Part shown: piece after piece, positions 25,242 through 34,153 of the stretch
Numbering within the stretch: position 1 is the first letter of the stretch
Layout: every line of letters begins with the position of its first letter
Assembly (NCBI RefSeq): GCF_025996515.1
Contig: NZ_BLRH01000060.1
Location: 62,001 to 126,000 of the forward strand
Origin: Rhizohabitans arisaemae
GTDB taxonomy: Bacteria; Actinomycetota; Actinomycetes; Streptosporangiales; Streptosporangiaceae
DNA: 64,000 nt
Direction of reading: 5' to 3'
Position numbers and translations under genes: made by a program
Notes under the pieces: model-generated
What the model saw: only the letters and a program-made list of their open reading frames with translations
Database searches by the model: none
Told to the model about the DNA's origin: nothing

Positions 25242-26231
25242 GTGACCATTGGACAGCGCCGCCTGGGACTGGCAGCGACCGCGACGCTCGTAGCAGCACT
25301 CACAGCGGCCTGTGGCGGAGGTTCGGGTGCGGCTCCGGCTGCCGGCGACGCCTCCCGTCCCGCCGCGGAGTCCGACCGGCTCTCCGGTGAGATCAAGTCG
25401 GACGGCTCCAGCACCGTCGGACCGCTTACGACCGCGGCGGCCGAACTCTTCGCCGAGGGGAGTCCGCGGGTGCGGATCAGCGTCGGCACCTCCGGCACCG
25501 GGGGCGGGTTCGAGAAGTTCTGCGCCGGGGAGACCGACATCTCCAACGCCTCCCGCCCGATCAAGGACGAGGAGAAGGCCGCCTGCGCCGCGAAGGGCAT
25601 CACCTTCACCGAGCTGATCGTCGCGACGGACGCGCTCACCGTGGTGACCGGCAAGGACAACACCTGGGCCACCTGCCTCACCGTCGAGCAGCTCAAGAAG
25701 GCCTGGGAGCCGGCCGCCGAAGGCAAGATCACCACATGGAACCAGCTCGATCCCAAGTTCCCCGCCGAGCCGCTCAAGGTGGCCGGTCCGGGGACCGACT
25801 CGGGCACCTTCGACTACTTCACCGACGCGATCAACGGTGAGGAGGGCGCGAGCCGCAAGGACTACAGCGCCTCGGAGAACGACAACGACACCGTGACCGC
25901 GGTCGCGGGTGCCAAGGGCGGCCTCGGCTACTTCGGGTTCACCTACTTCGAGGAGAACTCCGGGAAGCTCAAGGCGCTGGAGGTCGACTCCGGCAAGGGC
26001 TGTGTGGCGCCGAGCGTGCAAACCGCCCAGGACGGGTCGTACGCGCCGCTCTCCCGCCCGCTCTACGTCTACATCAAGAACGAATCGGTCAAGCGGCCCG
26101 AGGTGAAGGCCTTCGTCGACTACTACGCGGCCAACATCTCCAAGATCGCGACTGAGGCACGGTTCATCCCCCTCAACGCCGAGCAGGAGGCCACGTTGAA
26201 GAGCGCCGTCGACTCCATCCAAACCTCCTGA
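25242..26231 (+). CDS. pstS: Phosphate ABC transporter substrate-binding lipoprotein
   Basis: A 329-residue phosphate-binding protein. The N terminus is a lipoprotein signal peptide ending in a lipobox (LTAAC), so the mature protein is anchored outside the membrane. The phosphate-binding segments SDGSSTVGP, TSGTGGGFEKF and DISNASRPI near the start, and GTDSGTFDYF later, match PstS. I chose GTG 25242 because CAGAGGGA precedes it and it gives a compact signal peptide; a start at 25218 is possible. First gene of pstSCAB, downstream of the PHO box. Confidence 0.95.
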   Translation: MTIGQRRLGLAATATLVAALTAACGGGSGAAPAAGDASRPAAESDRLSGEIKSDGSSTVGPLTTAAAELFAEGSPRVRISVGTSGTGGGFEKFCAGETDISNASRPIKDEEKAACAAKGITFTELIVATDALTVVTGKDNTWATCLTVEQLKKAWEPAAEGKITTWNQLDPKFPAEPLKVAGPGTDSGTFDYFTDAINGEEGASRKDYSASENDNDTVTAVAGAKGGLGYFGFTYFEENSGKLKALEVDSGKGCVAPSVQTAQDGSYAPLSRPLYVYIKNESVKRPEVKAFVDYYAANISKIATEARFIPLNAEQEATLKSAVDSIQTS

Positions 26232-27169
26232 TGGGCATGGCGGACGTATCGGAGATCGCCCCGGCCCCGCAGGCGCTGGGGCGGTCCCGCCGCCGTCACG
26301 GGGAGAGCGTGGTGAAGGCGGTCCTGCTGACCGCCGCGCTCCTCTCCGTCGCGACCACGGTGGGGATCGTGGCCGCGCTGCTGGAGCCGACCGTCGGCTT
26401 CTTCACCCACGTCGGCATCGTGGAGTTCTTCACCTCCACCGACTGGGGCCCGCTGTTCAAGCCCCCGTCGTTCGGCGTGATCCCGGTGGTGACCGGCACC
26501 CTGATCACCACGGTGATCGCGATCGCGGTCGCGGTCCCGCTGGGCCTGGCCGCGGCGGTCTACCTGTCCGAGTACGCCTCCGCGCGGATCCGCAGGGTGA
26601 TCAAGCCCACCCTGGAGGTGCTCGCGGGGATCCCCACGGTCGCCCTCGGCTTCTTCGCGCTCACCCTGGTCACCCCGGTGATGCGGGACTGGTCACCGTT
26701 CGAGATCAGCCTGAAGAACGGGCTGAGCGCGGGCCTCGTCGTCGGTGTGATGATCATTCCGATCGTCGCCTCCCTCTCCGAGGACGCCATGGCGGCGGTC
26801 CCGAACGGGCTCCGGGAGGGCGCGTACGCCCTCGGCTCGTCCCGGATGACCGTCGCGCTCCGGGTCGTCCTCCCCGCCGCCTTCTCCGGGGTCGTCGCCG
26901 CGATCATCCTCGCCGTCTCCCGGGCCGCCGGGGAGACGATGATCGTCGTCATCGCGGCCGGATCCAACCCGCTCTTCACCGTAAACCCGGCGGACGAGAT
27001 GCTCACCATGGCCTCGTTCATCGCCCAGGCCGGCTCGGGGGACGCGCCGGTCGGCACCGTCGCCTACAACACCATCTTCGCCGTGGGCTCGCTGCTCTTC
27101 GTCCTCACGTTCCTGATGAACTGGTTCAGCGCCCGGCTGGTCCGTCGCTACCGGGAGGTCTACGAATGA
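26231..27169 (+). CDS. pstC: Phosphate ABC transporter permease PstC
   Basis: A 312-residue inner-membrane permease with about six transmembrane helices and the ABC permease EAA loop (EDAMAAVPNGLREGAYALGSS region). Helices are at about 30-55, 77-100, 112-135, 160-182, 215-240 and 280-300. The start codon overlaps the pstS stop as TGATG. It forms the channel of the high-affinity phosphate transporter with PstA. Confidence 0.94.
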   Translation: MGMADVSEIAPAPQALGRSRRRHGESVVKAVLLTAALLSVATTVGIVAALLEPTVGFFTHVGIVEFFTSTDWGPLFKPPSFGVIPVVTGTLITTVIAIAVAVPLGLAAAVYLSEYASARIRRVIKPTLEVLAGIPTVALGFFALTLVTPVMRDWSPFEISLKNGLSAGLVVGVMIIPIVASLSEDAMAAVPNGLREGAYALGSSRMTVALRVVLPAAFSGVVAAIILAVSRAAGETMIVVIAAGSNPLFTVNPADEMLTMASFIAQAGSGDAPVGTVAYNTIFAVGSLLFVLTFLMNWFSARLVRRYREVYE

Positions 27170-27197
27170 GTTCCGCACGCCCGGACAGGGGGCCCGC

Positions 27198-28088
27198 ATG
27201 GCGCTGCTGACCACGCCGCGCTCCGCCGTACGGCTCGCCTCCGAAGGCCGGCCGCTCCGCGAGCACCTGTTCAAGGCCGCCCTGGTGGTGAGCGTGGCGA
27301 TCGCGCTCGGCTTCCTGGTCGTCCTGATCGTCTACATGGTCACCAAGGGATGGCCCAGGCTCGACGCCCGGCTCTGGGAGAACCAGCCCTCCATCCGGCG
27401 ACCGGAGATCGCGGGCGCGCAGTCGGCGATCGTCGGAACCCTCTGGCTGATCGGGCTCACCGCCCTCATCGCCCTGCCCACCGGGGTGCTCGCGGCCGTC
27501 TACCTGGAGGAGTACGCCGATCGCACCCGGTGGTACAACCGCGTCATCGAGCTGAACATCCAGAACCTGGCGGCGATCCCGTCCATCGTCTACGGGATCC
27601 TCGGCCTCGGCATCATCGCCCGGGTGCTGGGCCTCGGCTTCGGTGTGCTCACCGGGGCCATGACGCTCTCCCTGCTCGTCCTGCCGATTGTGATCATCGC
27701 GTCCCGGGAGGCGATCCGGGCGGTCCCCACCTCGATCCGCGAGGGCTCGTTCGCGCTCGGCGCCACCCAGTGGCAGACCGTTTCCCGGCAGGTGCTGCCG
27801 GCGGCCGTCCCCGGCATCGCGACCGGCTCGATCCTCGCGCTCTCCCGGGCGATCGGCGAGGCGGCGCCGCTCATCATGCTGGGCGCCGCGACGTTCGTCC
27901 CCTTCAACCCTGAAGGGCTGTTCGACCGGTTCAGCGCCCTGCCCATCCAGATCTACTTCTGGATCACCCAGTCGCGGGAGGAGTTCCACGTCCTGGCCGC
28001 GGCCGCGATCGTCGTCCTGCTCGCGATCCTCCTCGTCATGAACTCCGTGGCCGTGTGGCTGCGCAACCGCTACCAGAGGCGTTGGTGA
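27198..28088 (+). CDS. pstA: Phosphate ABC transporter permease PstA
   Basis: A 296-residue permease with about six helices, an EAA-type loop ([22 protein letters not shown] region) and the family segment [19 protein letters not shown]. It starts at ATG 27198, after ACAGGGGG, 28 bp downstream of pstC. Its stop is overlapped by the likely GTG start of pstB. Confidence 0.94.
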   Translation: MALLTTPRSAVRLASEGRPLREHLFKAALVVSVAIALGFLVVLIVYMVTKGWPRLDARLWENQPSIRRPEIAGAQSAIVGTLWLIGLTALIALPTGVLAAVYLEEYADRTRWYNRVIELNIQNLAAIPSIVYGILGLGIIARVLGLGFGVLTGAMTLSLLVLPIVIIASREAIRAVPTSIREGSFALGATQWQTVSRQVLPAAVPGIATGSILALSRAIGEAAPLIMLGAATFVPFNPEGLFDRFSALPIQIYFWITQSREEFHVLAAAAIVVLLAILLVMNSVAVWLRNRYQRRW

Positions 28089-28942
28089 ACACAATGGCAG
28101 GCAGCTTGTCCAGTCCCCCCAAGACGGCGTTCGACGGCCCGAAGGCCCCCCGCGACCCCGCGTCGCTCGACCCGGTCTTCACCGTCTCCGGCCTCAGCGT
28201 CTTCTACGGCGACTACGAAGCCGTGCGCGGGGTCGACCTGAACATCGGGCATCGCGAGATCACCGCCTTGATCGGCCCGTCCGGCTGCGGGAAGAGCACG
28301 GTCCTGCGCTGCTTCAACCGGATGAACGACCTCATCGCGGGCGCCCGGGTCTCCGGCAAGATCCTCTACTACGACGAGGACGTGTACGGGGACCACGTCG
28401 ACCCCATCGAGGTGCGACGCCGCATCGGCATGGTCTTCCAGAAGCCGAACCCGTTCCCCAAGTCGATCTTCGACAACGTCGCGTACGGCCCCAGGGTCAA
28501 CGGCGTCAAAGGCGATCTGGGGTCCGTCGTCGAGGAGGCGCTCGTCAAGGCCGCCCTCTGGGACGAGGTGAAGGACAAGCTGAAGGCGAGCGCGCTCTCC
28601 CTCTCCGGCGGGCAGCAGCAGCGCCTCTGCATCGCCAGGACCATCGCCGTCAAGCCGGAAGTGATCCTTATGGACGAACCGTGCTCGGCCCTGGACCCGA
28701 TCGCCACCACGAAGATCGAAGACCTCATGCAGGAGCTCGCCCGCGAGTACACGATCTTGATCGTCACCCACAATATGCAGCAGGCCGCCCGTGTCTCGGA
28801 CCGCACGGCCTTCTTCACCGCCGAGGTCGACGACACCGGGGTCCGGCACGGGCGGCTGGTGGAGTTCGACGAGACCAGCAGGATCTTCACCAACCCGGTC
28901 GACAAGCGGACCGAGGACTACATCACCGGCCGCTTCGGCTGA
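28085..28942 (+). CDS. pstB: Phosphate ABC transporter ATP-binding protein
   Basis: A 285-residue ABC ATPase. Walker [11 protein letters not shown]-loop [12 protein letters not shown], signature LSGGQQQR, Walker B VILMDEP and the switch His in VTHNMQQ are all present, with the PstB-specific insert [15 protein letters not shown]. It energizes phosphate uptake at the inner face of the membrane. GTG 28085 overlaps the pstA stop (GTGA) and has AGAGG five bases upstream; ATG 28094 is the alternative. Confidence 0.95.
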   Translation: MNTMAGSLSSPPKTAFDGPKAPRDPASLDPVFTVSGLSVFYGDYEAVRGVDLNIGHREITALIGPSGCGKSTVLRCFNRMNDLIAGARVSGKILYYDEDVYGDHVDPIEVRRRIGMVFQKPNPFPKSIFDNVAYGPRVNGVKGDLGSVVEEALVKAALWDEVKDKLKASALSLSGGQQQRLCIARTIAVKPEVILMDEPCSALDPIATTKIEDLMQELAREYTILIVTHNMQQAARVSDRTAFFTAEVDDTGVRHGRLVEFDETSRIFTNPVDKRTEDYITGRFG

Positions 28943-29112
28943 CCGGAACCCCCGGCCGGCCACGGCGGGGCCGCGTCGGCGACGAAGCTCACGGAACTAC
29001 CATCCGTGATTAAACGTTGACAATGAAGGCAAGGCCCCGCCGCACTCGACGGCGCCGTGGCGCAGGATGGAGGTGCGGGGTGGTCAGCCCCGCAGTCGAA
29101 AGGGTCGCGAAA

Positions 29113-29304
29113 ATGTCATCGGTTTCGAAGTATGTGATCGGCGGAGCGGTCGGCCTGTTCCTCGCCTGGCTGCTGCTGCCCGGCTGGCTGGTCTGGCTCG
29201 CCCTCATCGCCCTGGTGGCCGTGCCCGTGGTGGGCTACCTGATGCTTGACCCGGCCCAGCGGGCCAGGCTCAAGCGGATCCGCCAGAAGCGCCTCGAACG
29301 CTAG
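29113..29304 (+). CDS. Small membrane protein with basic tail
   Basis: A 63-residue protein from ATG 29113: two hydrophobic stretches (about 7-22 and 24-42) and a strongly basic C terminus (RARLKRIRQKRLER). A longer frame from 29017 adds an Arg-rich, low-complexity leader that does not look like protein. The Pro-Gly turn between helices suggests a hairpin insertion in the membrane with both ends inside. I do not recognise a family. It ends four bases past the convergent DUF3817 gene stop. Confidence 0.65.
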   Translation: MSSVSKYVIGGAVGLFLAWLLLPGWLVWLALIALVAVPVVGYLMLDPAQRARLKRIRQKRLER

Positions 29305-29612
29305 ACCGCTTCGGCGGGCAGTGCCTGGACCCGCTGTACGACCTTGCGCTCGGCGTAGAAGGAGACGAACGGGATCGTCCCGGCGATGAGCACACCGAGG
29401 GAGTACCACCAGTTCCAGCGGGCCTTCAGGCTGAGGTTGAGCGCTGCCATGAGATAGATGACATAGAGAAAACCGTGCGCCGGGGCCACCACACCGACCA
29501 GGCCGGGCTGGTCGATGGGGGTGTACTTCATCACCATGGCGACCACCAGGGCGAGCAGCGCGACACCCACGATGTAGGCCATGACGCGGAACAACTTCAG
29601 CGCGGATTCCAC
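29301..29612 (-). CDS. DUF3817 integral membrane protein
   Basis: A 103-residue protein with three predicted helices (about 9-28, 42-60 and 70-86) and the family-like segment VAPAHGFLYVIYLMAAL. DUF3817 proteins are small actinobacterial and Bacillus membrane proteins of unknown role, often close to respiratory assembly genes. Here it lies next to and in the same direction as a SURF1 gene, consistent with that association. Confidence 0.8.
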   Translation of the reverse strand: MESALKLFRVMAYIVGVALLALVVAMVMKYTPIDQPGLVGVVAPAHGFLYVIYLMAALNLSLKARWNWWYSLGVLIAGTIPFVSFYAERKVVQRVQALPAEAV

Positions 29613-29660
29613 TTGATCAGCACCTCTATCAGCGATTCGGACATGTAACCATATCTGCCG

Positions 29661-30401
29661 TCAGGCAGGGGCAGCGCCGCGCTCGGACTTCGCGGCGCCC
29701 CGAACGGCGTCCCGGACGAAGTGGAACCACATGAACACCCCGAAGGCGCCGAAGATCCACCACTGGGCGGCGTAGGCGAGGTTCCGCCAGTCGAACTCGG
29801 TGGGCATCGTCGGCGGAGCCACCGTGACCGGGACCGCGGCGCTCCCGGAGGTCTGGACGACATACCCCTCACGGAGCCGCACGCCCGGCCACAGGTTCAC
29901 CAGCTCCCCGGTGGAAACCGTGGCGACCTGCCCGGCGGGGAGGATCTGGTCGCGGCGCGGGACGGCGTCCGTGGGCTCCGAGGCCCGCAGCCTGCCGACC
30001 ACCTGGACCCGCCCGGAGGGCACGGCGACCGCCGGGTCGTCCGCGGTGGCGATCCATCCGCGCACCACCGGAATCGTGGTCCGGTCATCCATCCGCAGCG
30101 GGGCGAGCAGCCAGAACCCCTTCTTGCCGTCCTCGTAACGGCCCGGCACCAGCAGCTGCCGCGCCGCCTCGAACTCCCCCTCGGCCGTGACCTGCCTGGC
30201 GATCGACTCACTGTGCAGCGGCTCCCCCGGTGCGCTCAGCCGCGCCACCGCCACGGGGGCCGGATCCGCCGCGGCCCGCGGACGGCCGGACTCCTCGAAC
30301 TCCCCCATCTGCCAGATGCCGAACATGACGAAGACGACGAGCAACCCGATGGTCACCGCATGCAACGCGAACAGGCGGGGGCTGAACAGGGTGCGGAGCA
30401 T
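29661..30401 (-). CDS. SURF1-family cytochrome oxidase assembly protein
   Basis: A 246-residue protein with one helix at each end (about 10-30 and 215-232) and a large loop outside, the SURF1 arrangement. Recognisable segments are RQVTAEGEFEAARQLLVPGR, GFWLLAPLRM, VVRGWIA and WRNLAYAAQWWIFG. SURF1 proteins help insert haem a into the aa3-type oxidase. I chose the internal ATG at 30401, since the upstream 22 residues of the longer frame look non-coding. Confidence 0.9.
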   Translation of the reverse strand: MLRTLFSPRLFALHAVTIGLLVVFVMFGIWQMGEFEESGRPRAAADPAPVAVARLSAPGEPLHSESIARQVTAEGEFEAARQLLVPGRYEDGKKGFWLLAPLRMDDRTTIPVVRGWIATADDPAVAVPSGRVQVVGRLRASEPTDAVPRRDQILPAGQVATVSTGELVNLWPGVRLREGYVVQTSGSAAVPVTVAPPTMPTEFDWRNLAYAAQWWIFGAFGVFMWFHFVRDAVRGAAKSERGAAPA

Positions 30402-30516
30402 GTATCCACGGTATCGGCCGACGGGGGTGGGGTATCCCGCGACCCCGGCACCTGGTGTCCCAGGCATACCCGAGTGTTTATGGAAAAGGCTTCATTTAGC
30501 CCGCTACAGTCATGCC

Positions 30517-30684
30517 ATGTCTAATCCAGAGATCGACCCCACCCGAAACACCCAGGAATTCCGGGCCTTCGTCCGAAAAGGCGATCAAGAACCGGAGCCT
30601 GCCAAGCGCTCACCGCTCCTCATCGGCGGGGCGGCGGTAGCTGTGCTCGTGGCCGTCGTGGTGGTGATCTACCTTCTACTCTGA
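30517..30684 (+). CDS. 55-residue single-pass membrane protein
   Basis: Starts at ATG 30517 (MSNPEIDPTRN). A charged N-terminal part of about 33 residues is followed by one hydrophobic helix (LLIGGAAVAVLVAVVVVIYLLL) that ends at the C terminus, giving a tail-anchored topology. No known family. It is divergent from SURF1, separated by about 115 bp. Composition and clear topology support a real gene, though the ribosome site is weak. Confidence 0.6.
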   Translation: MSNPEIDPTRNTQEFRAFVRKGDQEPEPAKRSPLLIGGAAVAVLVAVVVVIYLLL

Positions 30685-30839
30685 CGAAAGGCCGGGGGTT
30701 ACGATCGTCGACCCGGAGCGTCACCGGTAGTCATTACCATACAGATCAGCACTACGTGTGACCGGATTCACAACGACACCTCCGGATGGGCCGCCAGGGT
30801 GCATGTTCGAACCGGCACGCCCGCCCAGGAGAGATCTTG

Positions 30840-32327
30840 ATGCCCGCCATAGGAGAGGACGCCGCAGACCCACGGAACCCGGCGATCACCATTGTCGGCG
30901 CGGGCTTCTCCGGTCTCTGTATGGCGATCACGCTGAAGATGGCCGGATTTCATGACTTCGTCATTCTGGAGAAGTCCCACAGGATCGGGGGAACCTGGCG
31001 GGACAACACCTATCCCGGGTGCGCCTGTGACGTCCCCTCCCCGCTGTACTCCTACTCCTTCCGCTTGAAGCCCGACTGGTCGCGTGTCTTCGCGCCGCAG
31101 AGTGAGATCTGGTCATATTTAAACGAGTGCGCTATTGAATACGGCTTAGAAAGGCACATCCGGTTCTCGACGGAAGTTGTGGGGATCGAGTACCAGGACG
31201 CCACCCAGACCTGGCGGATCGGCGTCTCGTCCGGCGACACCCACATCTCCCATGCGGTGATCTCCGGAATCGGCGCACTCCACATCCCTAAGTTTCCGGA
31301 GCTACCCGGCCGCGAGTCCTTCGCCGGGCGGTCGTTTCACTCCGCCGCGTGGGACCACTCCTACGACTTCACCGGCAAACGTGTCGCCGTCGTGGGCACC
31401 GGCGCGTCCGCCGTACAGTTCATTCCGCAGATCGCCGAGCGGGCTGGCCACCTGTCCGTCTTTCAGCGCACACCCCCGTGGATCCACCCCAAACCCGATT
31501 TCGCGCTGCCCGAGGGACTGAAAAGCGTGTTCCGCCGCTTTCCCGGAGCGGCCAGGGGGGCGAGGCACTGGGTCTACTGGCTACTGGAGAGCCGTGCCCT
31601 GGGGTTCGTCCACGATCCCCGTTTCCTGCGCGGGCAGCACCGCGCCGCCCGGCGCCACCTCCGGAAGCAGGTGCCGGACCCGGTGCTCCGCGCCAAGGTC
31701 ACCCCTGACTACACCATCGGCTGCAAGCGCGTCCTGCTCTCCAACGACTACTATCCCGCCCTCGCCAGGGACAACGTCGAACTCGTCACCGAGGACATCG
31801 CCGAGATCCGCCCGCACGCGATCGTCGGACGGTCCGGCCGGGAGCACCCGGTGGACGCGATCGTCTACGGCACCGGATTCAAGGTCGTCGACGCCATCGA
31901 CGAGCAGCACATCGTGGGCCGGGACGGCCTGCGCATCCAGGACGCGTGGAAAAACGGGCCCCACGCCCATCTCGGCGTGCTCACCGCAGGCTTCCCGAAC
32001 CTGTTCTTTCTGCTCGGCCCGAACACCGGGCTCGGCCACACCTCCATCATCTTCATGATCGAGGCACAGACGCACTACATCCTGGAGTGCCTGCGCCTGC
32101 TCGCCCGCACCAGGTCCCGGGCCATCGAGGTCAAGCCAGAGGCCGAACGGGAGTACAACCGCCGGATCCAGCGGCGCCTCGCCGACAAGGTGTGGAACAC
32201 CGGTGGGTGCCGGAGCTGGTATCTGGACAAGAACGAGGTGAACCGCTCCATCTGGCCCGGGTTCACCGCCGAGTACTGGGCCCGCACCCGCCGCGTGAAC
32301 CCTCGCGACTTCGTCCTCCACCGTTAG
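30840..32327 (+). CDS. FAD/NADPH-dependent monooxygenase (Baeyer-Villiger/FMO type)
   Basis: A 495-residue class B flavoprotein monooxygenase. The FAD-binding motif is GAGFSGLCMA near residue 20, the second strand VILEKSHRIGGTWRDNTYPGCACD carries the typical GGTW and YPG features, and the NADPH motif is VVGTGASAVQ near residue 188. The segment FAGRSFHSAAWDH corresponds to the fingerprint region FxGxxxHxxxW (F-x-G-x3-H-x3-W) of Baeyer-Villiger enzymes. It would insert one oxygen atom into a ketone or hydroxylate an amine or sulfur. An AGGAGAG site precedes the ATG. It stands alone, next to the degraded island. Confidence 0.9.
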   Translation: MPAIGEDAADPRNPAITIVGAGFSGLCMAITLKMAGFHDFVILEKSHRIGGTWRDNTYPGCACDVPSPLYSYSFRLKPDWSRVFAPQSEIWSYLNECAIEYGLERHIRFSTEVVGIEYQDATQTWRIGVSSGDTHISHAVISGIGALHIPKFPELPGRESFAGRSFHSAAWDHSYDFTGKRVAVVGTGASAVQFIPQIAERAGHLSVFQRTPPWIHPKPDFALPEGLKSVFRRFPGAARGARHWVYWLLESRALGFVHDPRFLRGQHRAARRHLRKQVPDPVLRAKVTPDYTIGCKRVLLSNDYYPALARDNVELVTEDIAEIRPHAIVGRSGREHPVDAIVYGTGFKVVDAIDEQHIVGRDGLRIQDAWKNGPHAHLGVLTAGFPNLFFLLGPNTGLGHTSIIFMIEAQTHYILECLRLLARTRSRAIEVKPEAEREYNRRIQRRLADKVWNTGGCRSWYLDKNEVNRSIWPGFTAEYWARTRRVNPRDFVLHR

Positions 32328-32362
32328 CGATCCGCGGCGTTCCGCCCGTACCCAACTTGCCA

Positions 32363-32491
32363 GGCGAGCGGGATGACTACTGGGTGTTCTCCGGTTCGCA
32401 GTACATGAAGATCCGCGTCACCGACGTCGACTACGAAGACACAGTGCTCGAAGGGCCGAAGCCCCTCCGTGAATGGTCCACTCTCCGCTGA
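32363..32491 (+). pseudogene. Remnant of a hemopexin-like repeat
   Basis: The frame ending at TGA 32491 reads DDYWVFSGSQYMKIRVTDVD..., then GPKPLREWSTL. The pattern Tyr-x-Phe-x-Gly-x-x-Tyr-x-x-x-x-Val followed by GPKPL and Trp resembles a single hemopexin-type repeat as found in actinobacterial photopexin-like proteins. No start or other repeats remain, so it is probably the tail of a lost gene. Confidence 0.4.
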
Positions 32492-32634
32492 CCGACCCAA
32501 GACCGTCCCCGCCGAAAAGCCCGCCACCCGATTCAGGCCATACGCGGTTCGACAGCTCACCGCATCCTCGGTCCAGAAACGGCAGCCGGTCCCGTCCACC
32601 GCGCTTCCCGATATTGACTCGCGCGAGTCTTAGT

Positions 32635-32835
32635 CGGCCCGAAGCTGAGATCGAGCGATGCAAGTGCCTACTGGAGCAGATGCTCATGCTCGACGTCACC
32701 AAGCTCACCCAGTGGATCGGGGTTCTGGACGACCAGGAACGCGAAGCGGTTGACAACGGCCTGCGGCCGTACCTCGGCTTGCTCCCGAAGTTGATCACGC
32801 CCGGTCGCATGAATCGGTCTTTCCTGATGAAGATC
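32635..32835 (+). pseudogene. Remnant resembling a MazF/PemK toxin C terminus
   Basis: One open frame contains EQMLMLDVTKLTQWIG followed by a VLDDQEREAVDNGLRPYLGL segment. The spacing of Asp, Leu, Ile-Gly, Val-Asp and Leu-Gly-Leu matches the last helix of MazF-family mRNA interferases, as I recall it. The N-terminal beta-barrel of MazF is absent, and upstream residues look random. Assignment is tentative. Confidence 0.35.
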
Positions 32836-33057
32836 TCGACGCGTGGCAGGTACGGCTCTCATGACAGAGGTGGTCGCGGAGGGTCACCGACCAAGCGAAC
32901 ACTACTCACACTTGAAGATCGCAAGGAAATCTCACCGTGTCTCGCGGCTCCGGTGTCCGGCAACAGCCGCATTATTCTTGAATCCGTCGACATCCTGGTA
33001 TCCGTGGAAACCAATAACAGCTTGCATCGGTCAAGAGTAGATTGACAAGCTGTATCA

Positions 33058-33738
33058 ATGGCAACCAGATGGCTGAAATCTCTGGCTGTGGTGGGATTGA
33101 TACTGAGCGCTCTGGGGATCGGCGGGCCCTCTCCGTTCGGCCTCTACGACAGCCCGCTCCCTCCGCCCAGCGGACCCCCGCCCACAACCGGATCGTTCCT
33201 CGTACACCTTTCCGACGGCATCAGCACATCGCGGATGGCGGAGATTCGAGCGCAACTCCGCGCCCGTCCCGAGGTCCTTAGCCTTACCGAGGACCGGTCT
33301 GATCAGCTGAATATACTGGAAGGACGGCTATCAAGGGTCGATACCGGCGAGAAGGGCTTCGAGCAGTTCGCAAGATCAATCCCCGGCGTATTCGATGTTG
33401 TCGCGGGTCGTGACACCATCTGGGAAGGAAAGGTAAACGTTCAGATCTCACTCTGCCCCGGAACAGACGAGGCGGAATCGTGCCGGGGCAGGGAGCGTGG
33501 GACGGTATCTGAGAAACAGACCGTCTTTCAGCACCTGCTGAACTCACCCGGCGTCGAGAAGATTTACTTTCGTTCCATCGAGTACACGCTTAGCGAGCTC
33601 AGAGATTCCTTCTCCAAGCTCACTGCCGATGACGTATTCGAGTCGTTCAGGGTCAAGACCCGCTCGGCAGCTGAAGCCGATCACCTGATCTCCCGAGTGA
33701 CCCGGCTGCCCGGCGTCAGCGACGCTCACCGACTGTAA
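33058..33738 (+). CDS. Secreted or membrane-anchored protein with FtsX-extracellular-domain-like fold
   Basis: A 226-residue protein with an N-terminal hydrophobic segment (about 5-22, signal anchor), a Pro-rich linker, and an outer part containing possibly two related modules. The C-terminal module (about 125-226) resembles the extracellular domain of FtsX: VNVQISLCPGTDEAESC with the paired cysteines, then LLNSPGVEKIYF, a helical ELRDSFSKL stretch, VFESFRVKT and the closing VTRLPGVSDAHRL. FtsX itself activates wall hydrolases; this protein lacks FtsX's four membrane helices and ABC partner. Its role is unknown. It lies in the island between remnants and the toxin module. The start has no strong ribosome site. 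Confidence 0.6.
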   Translation: MATRWLKSLAVVGLILSALGIGGPSPFGLYDSPLPPPSGPPPTTGSFLVHLSDGISTSRMAEIRAQLRARPEVLSLTEDRSDQLNILEGRLSRVDTGEKGFEQFARSIPGVFDVVAGRDTIWEGKVNVQISLCPGTDEAESCRGRERGTVSEKQTVFQHLLNSPGVEKIYFRSIEYTLSELRDSFSKLTADDVFESFRVKTRSAAEADHLISRVTRLPGVSDAHRL

Positions 33739-33883
33739 GTACGCGAGACATCAGTGCACGCCCCACATCACTGACGCTTTCGGCGTTTATCTATTCTGTT
33801 TCCGGATTTATGCCGACAAGATCGACGGAAGCCCTGCTAGCTGCGCAAACCGGCGACTCGGATACACAGCCATACTGCAAGGC

Positions 33884-34144
33884 CTATTCCTCTTCTTCAT
33901 CATCCGAACGAGGCAAGTCCTCGACATGAGTTCCCGAGAATCCTCCCGGCACGATATGCCAAAAAGGACTCGACCACCCAGTGGAAGCATAGACCAAATC
34001 ACCGTAGTCCGCGGCGGCATCTGCGACTCGCCCCGCCGCAGGCACTACCACGGTCGACTCATCTGGCGATCGCGTACAGACCTCAGCATGCTCACGTATC
34101 GCTTGACATAGGCGTTCCACAGCGAGATAGATATCTTCCTTCAA
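33884..34144 (-). CDS. Probable immunity protein for the adjacent RHS toxin
   Basis: An 86-residue acidic protein starting at TTG 34144. TAGGAGATC, overlapping the toxin gene's stop, serves as a well-spaced ribosome site, so translation should be coupled to the toxin gene nine bases upstream. The N-terminal helix (KEDIYLAVERLCQAIREHAEV) is followed by a mixed region and a Glu/Asp-rich tail (DLPRSDDEEEE). No known family is apparent. Small size, acidity and position directly after a polymorphic-toxin C terminus are typical of immunity proteins, so the function is inferred from context. Confidence 0.6.
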   Translation of the reverse strand: MKEDIYLAVERLCQAIREHAEVCTRSPDESTVVVPAAGRVADAAADYGDLVYASTGWSSPFWHIVPGGFSGTHVEDLPRSDDEEEE

Positions 34145-34153
34145 TCAGATCTC

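Larger units (their letters stand above)
32328..33057. other. 730-bp degraded, gene-poor stretch
   Basis: No intact gene is visible between the monooxygenase stop and the FtsX-like gene. Two protein-like fragments can be read: a hemopexin-like remnant (32363-32491) and a MazF-tail-like remnant (32635-32835), described separately. The rest has frequent stops in all frames and visibly lower GC than the surroundings. It looks like decayed transferred DNA. Confidence 0.6.

Noticed and set aside
32473-33045. A 190-codon open frame as an intact gene
   Set aside because: Only the middle looks protein-like; the first about 50 and last about 70 codons are random-looking. I kept just the MazF-like portion as a remnant.
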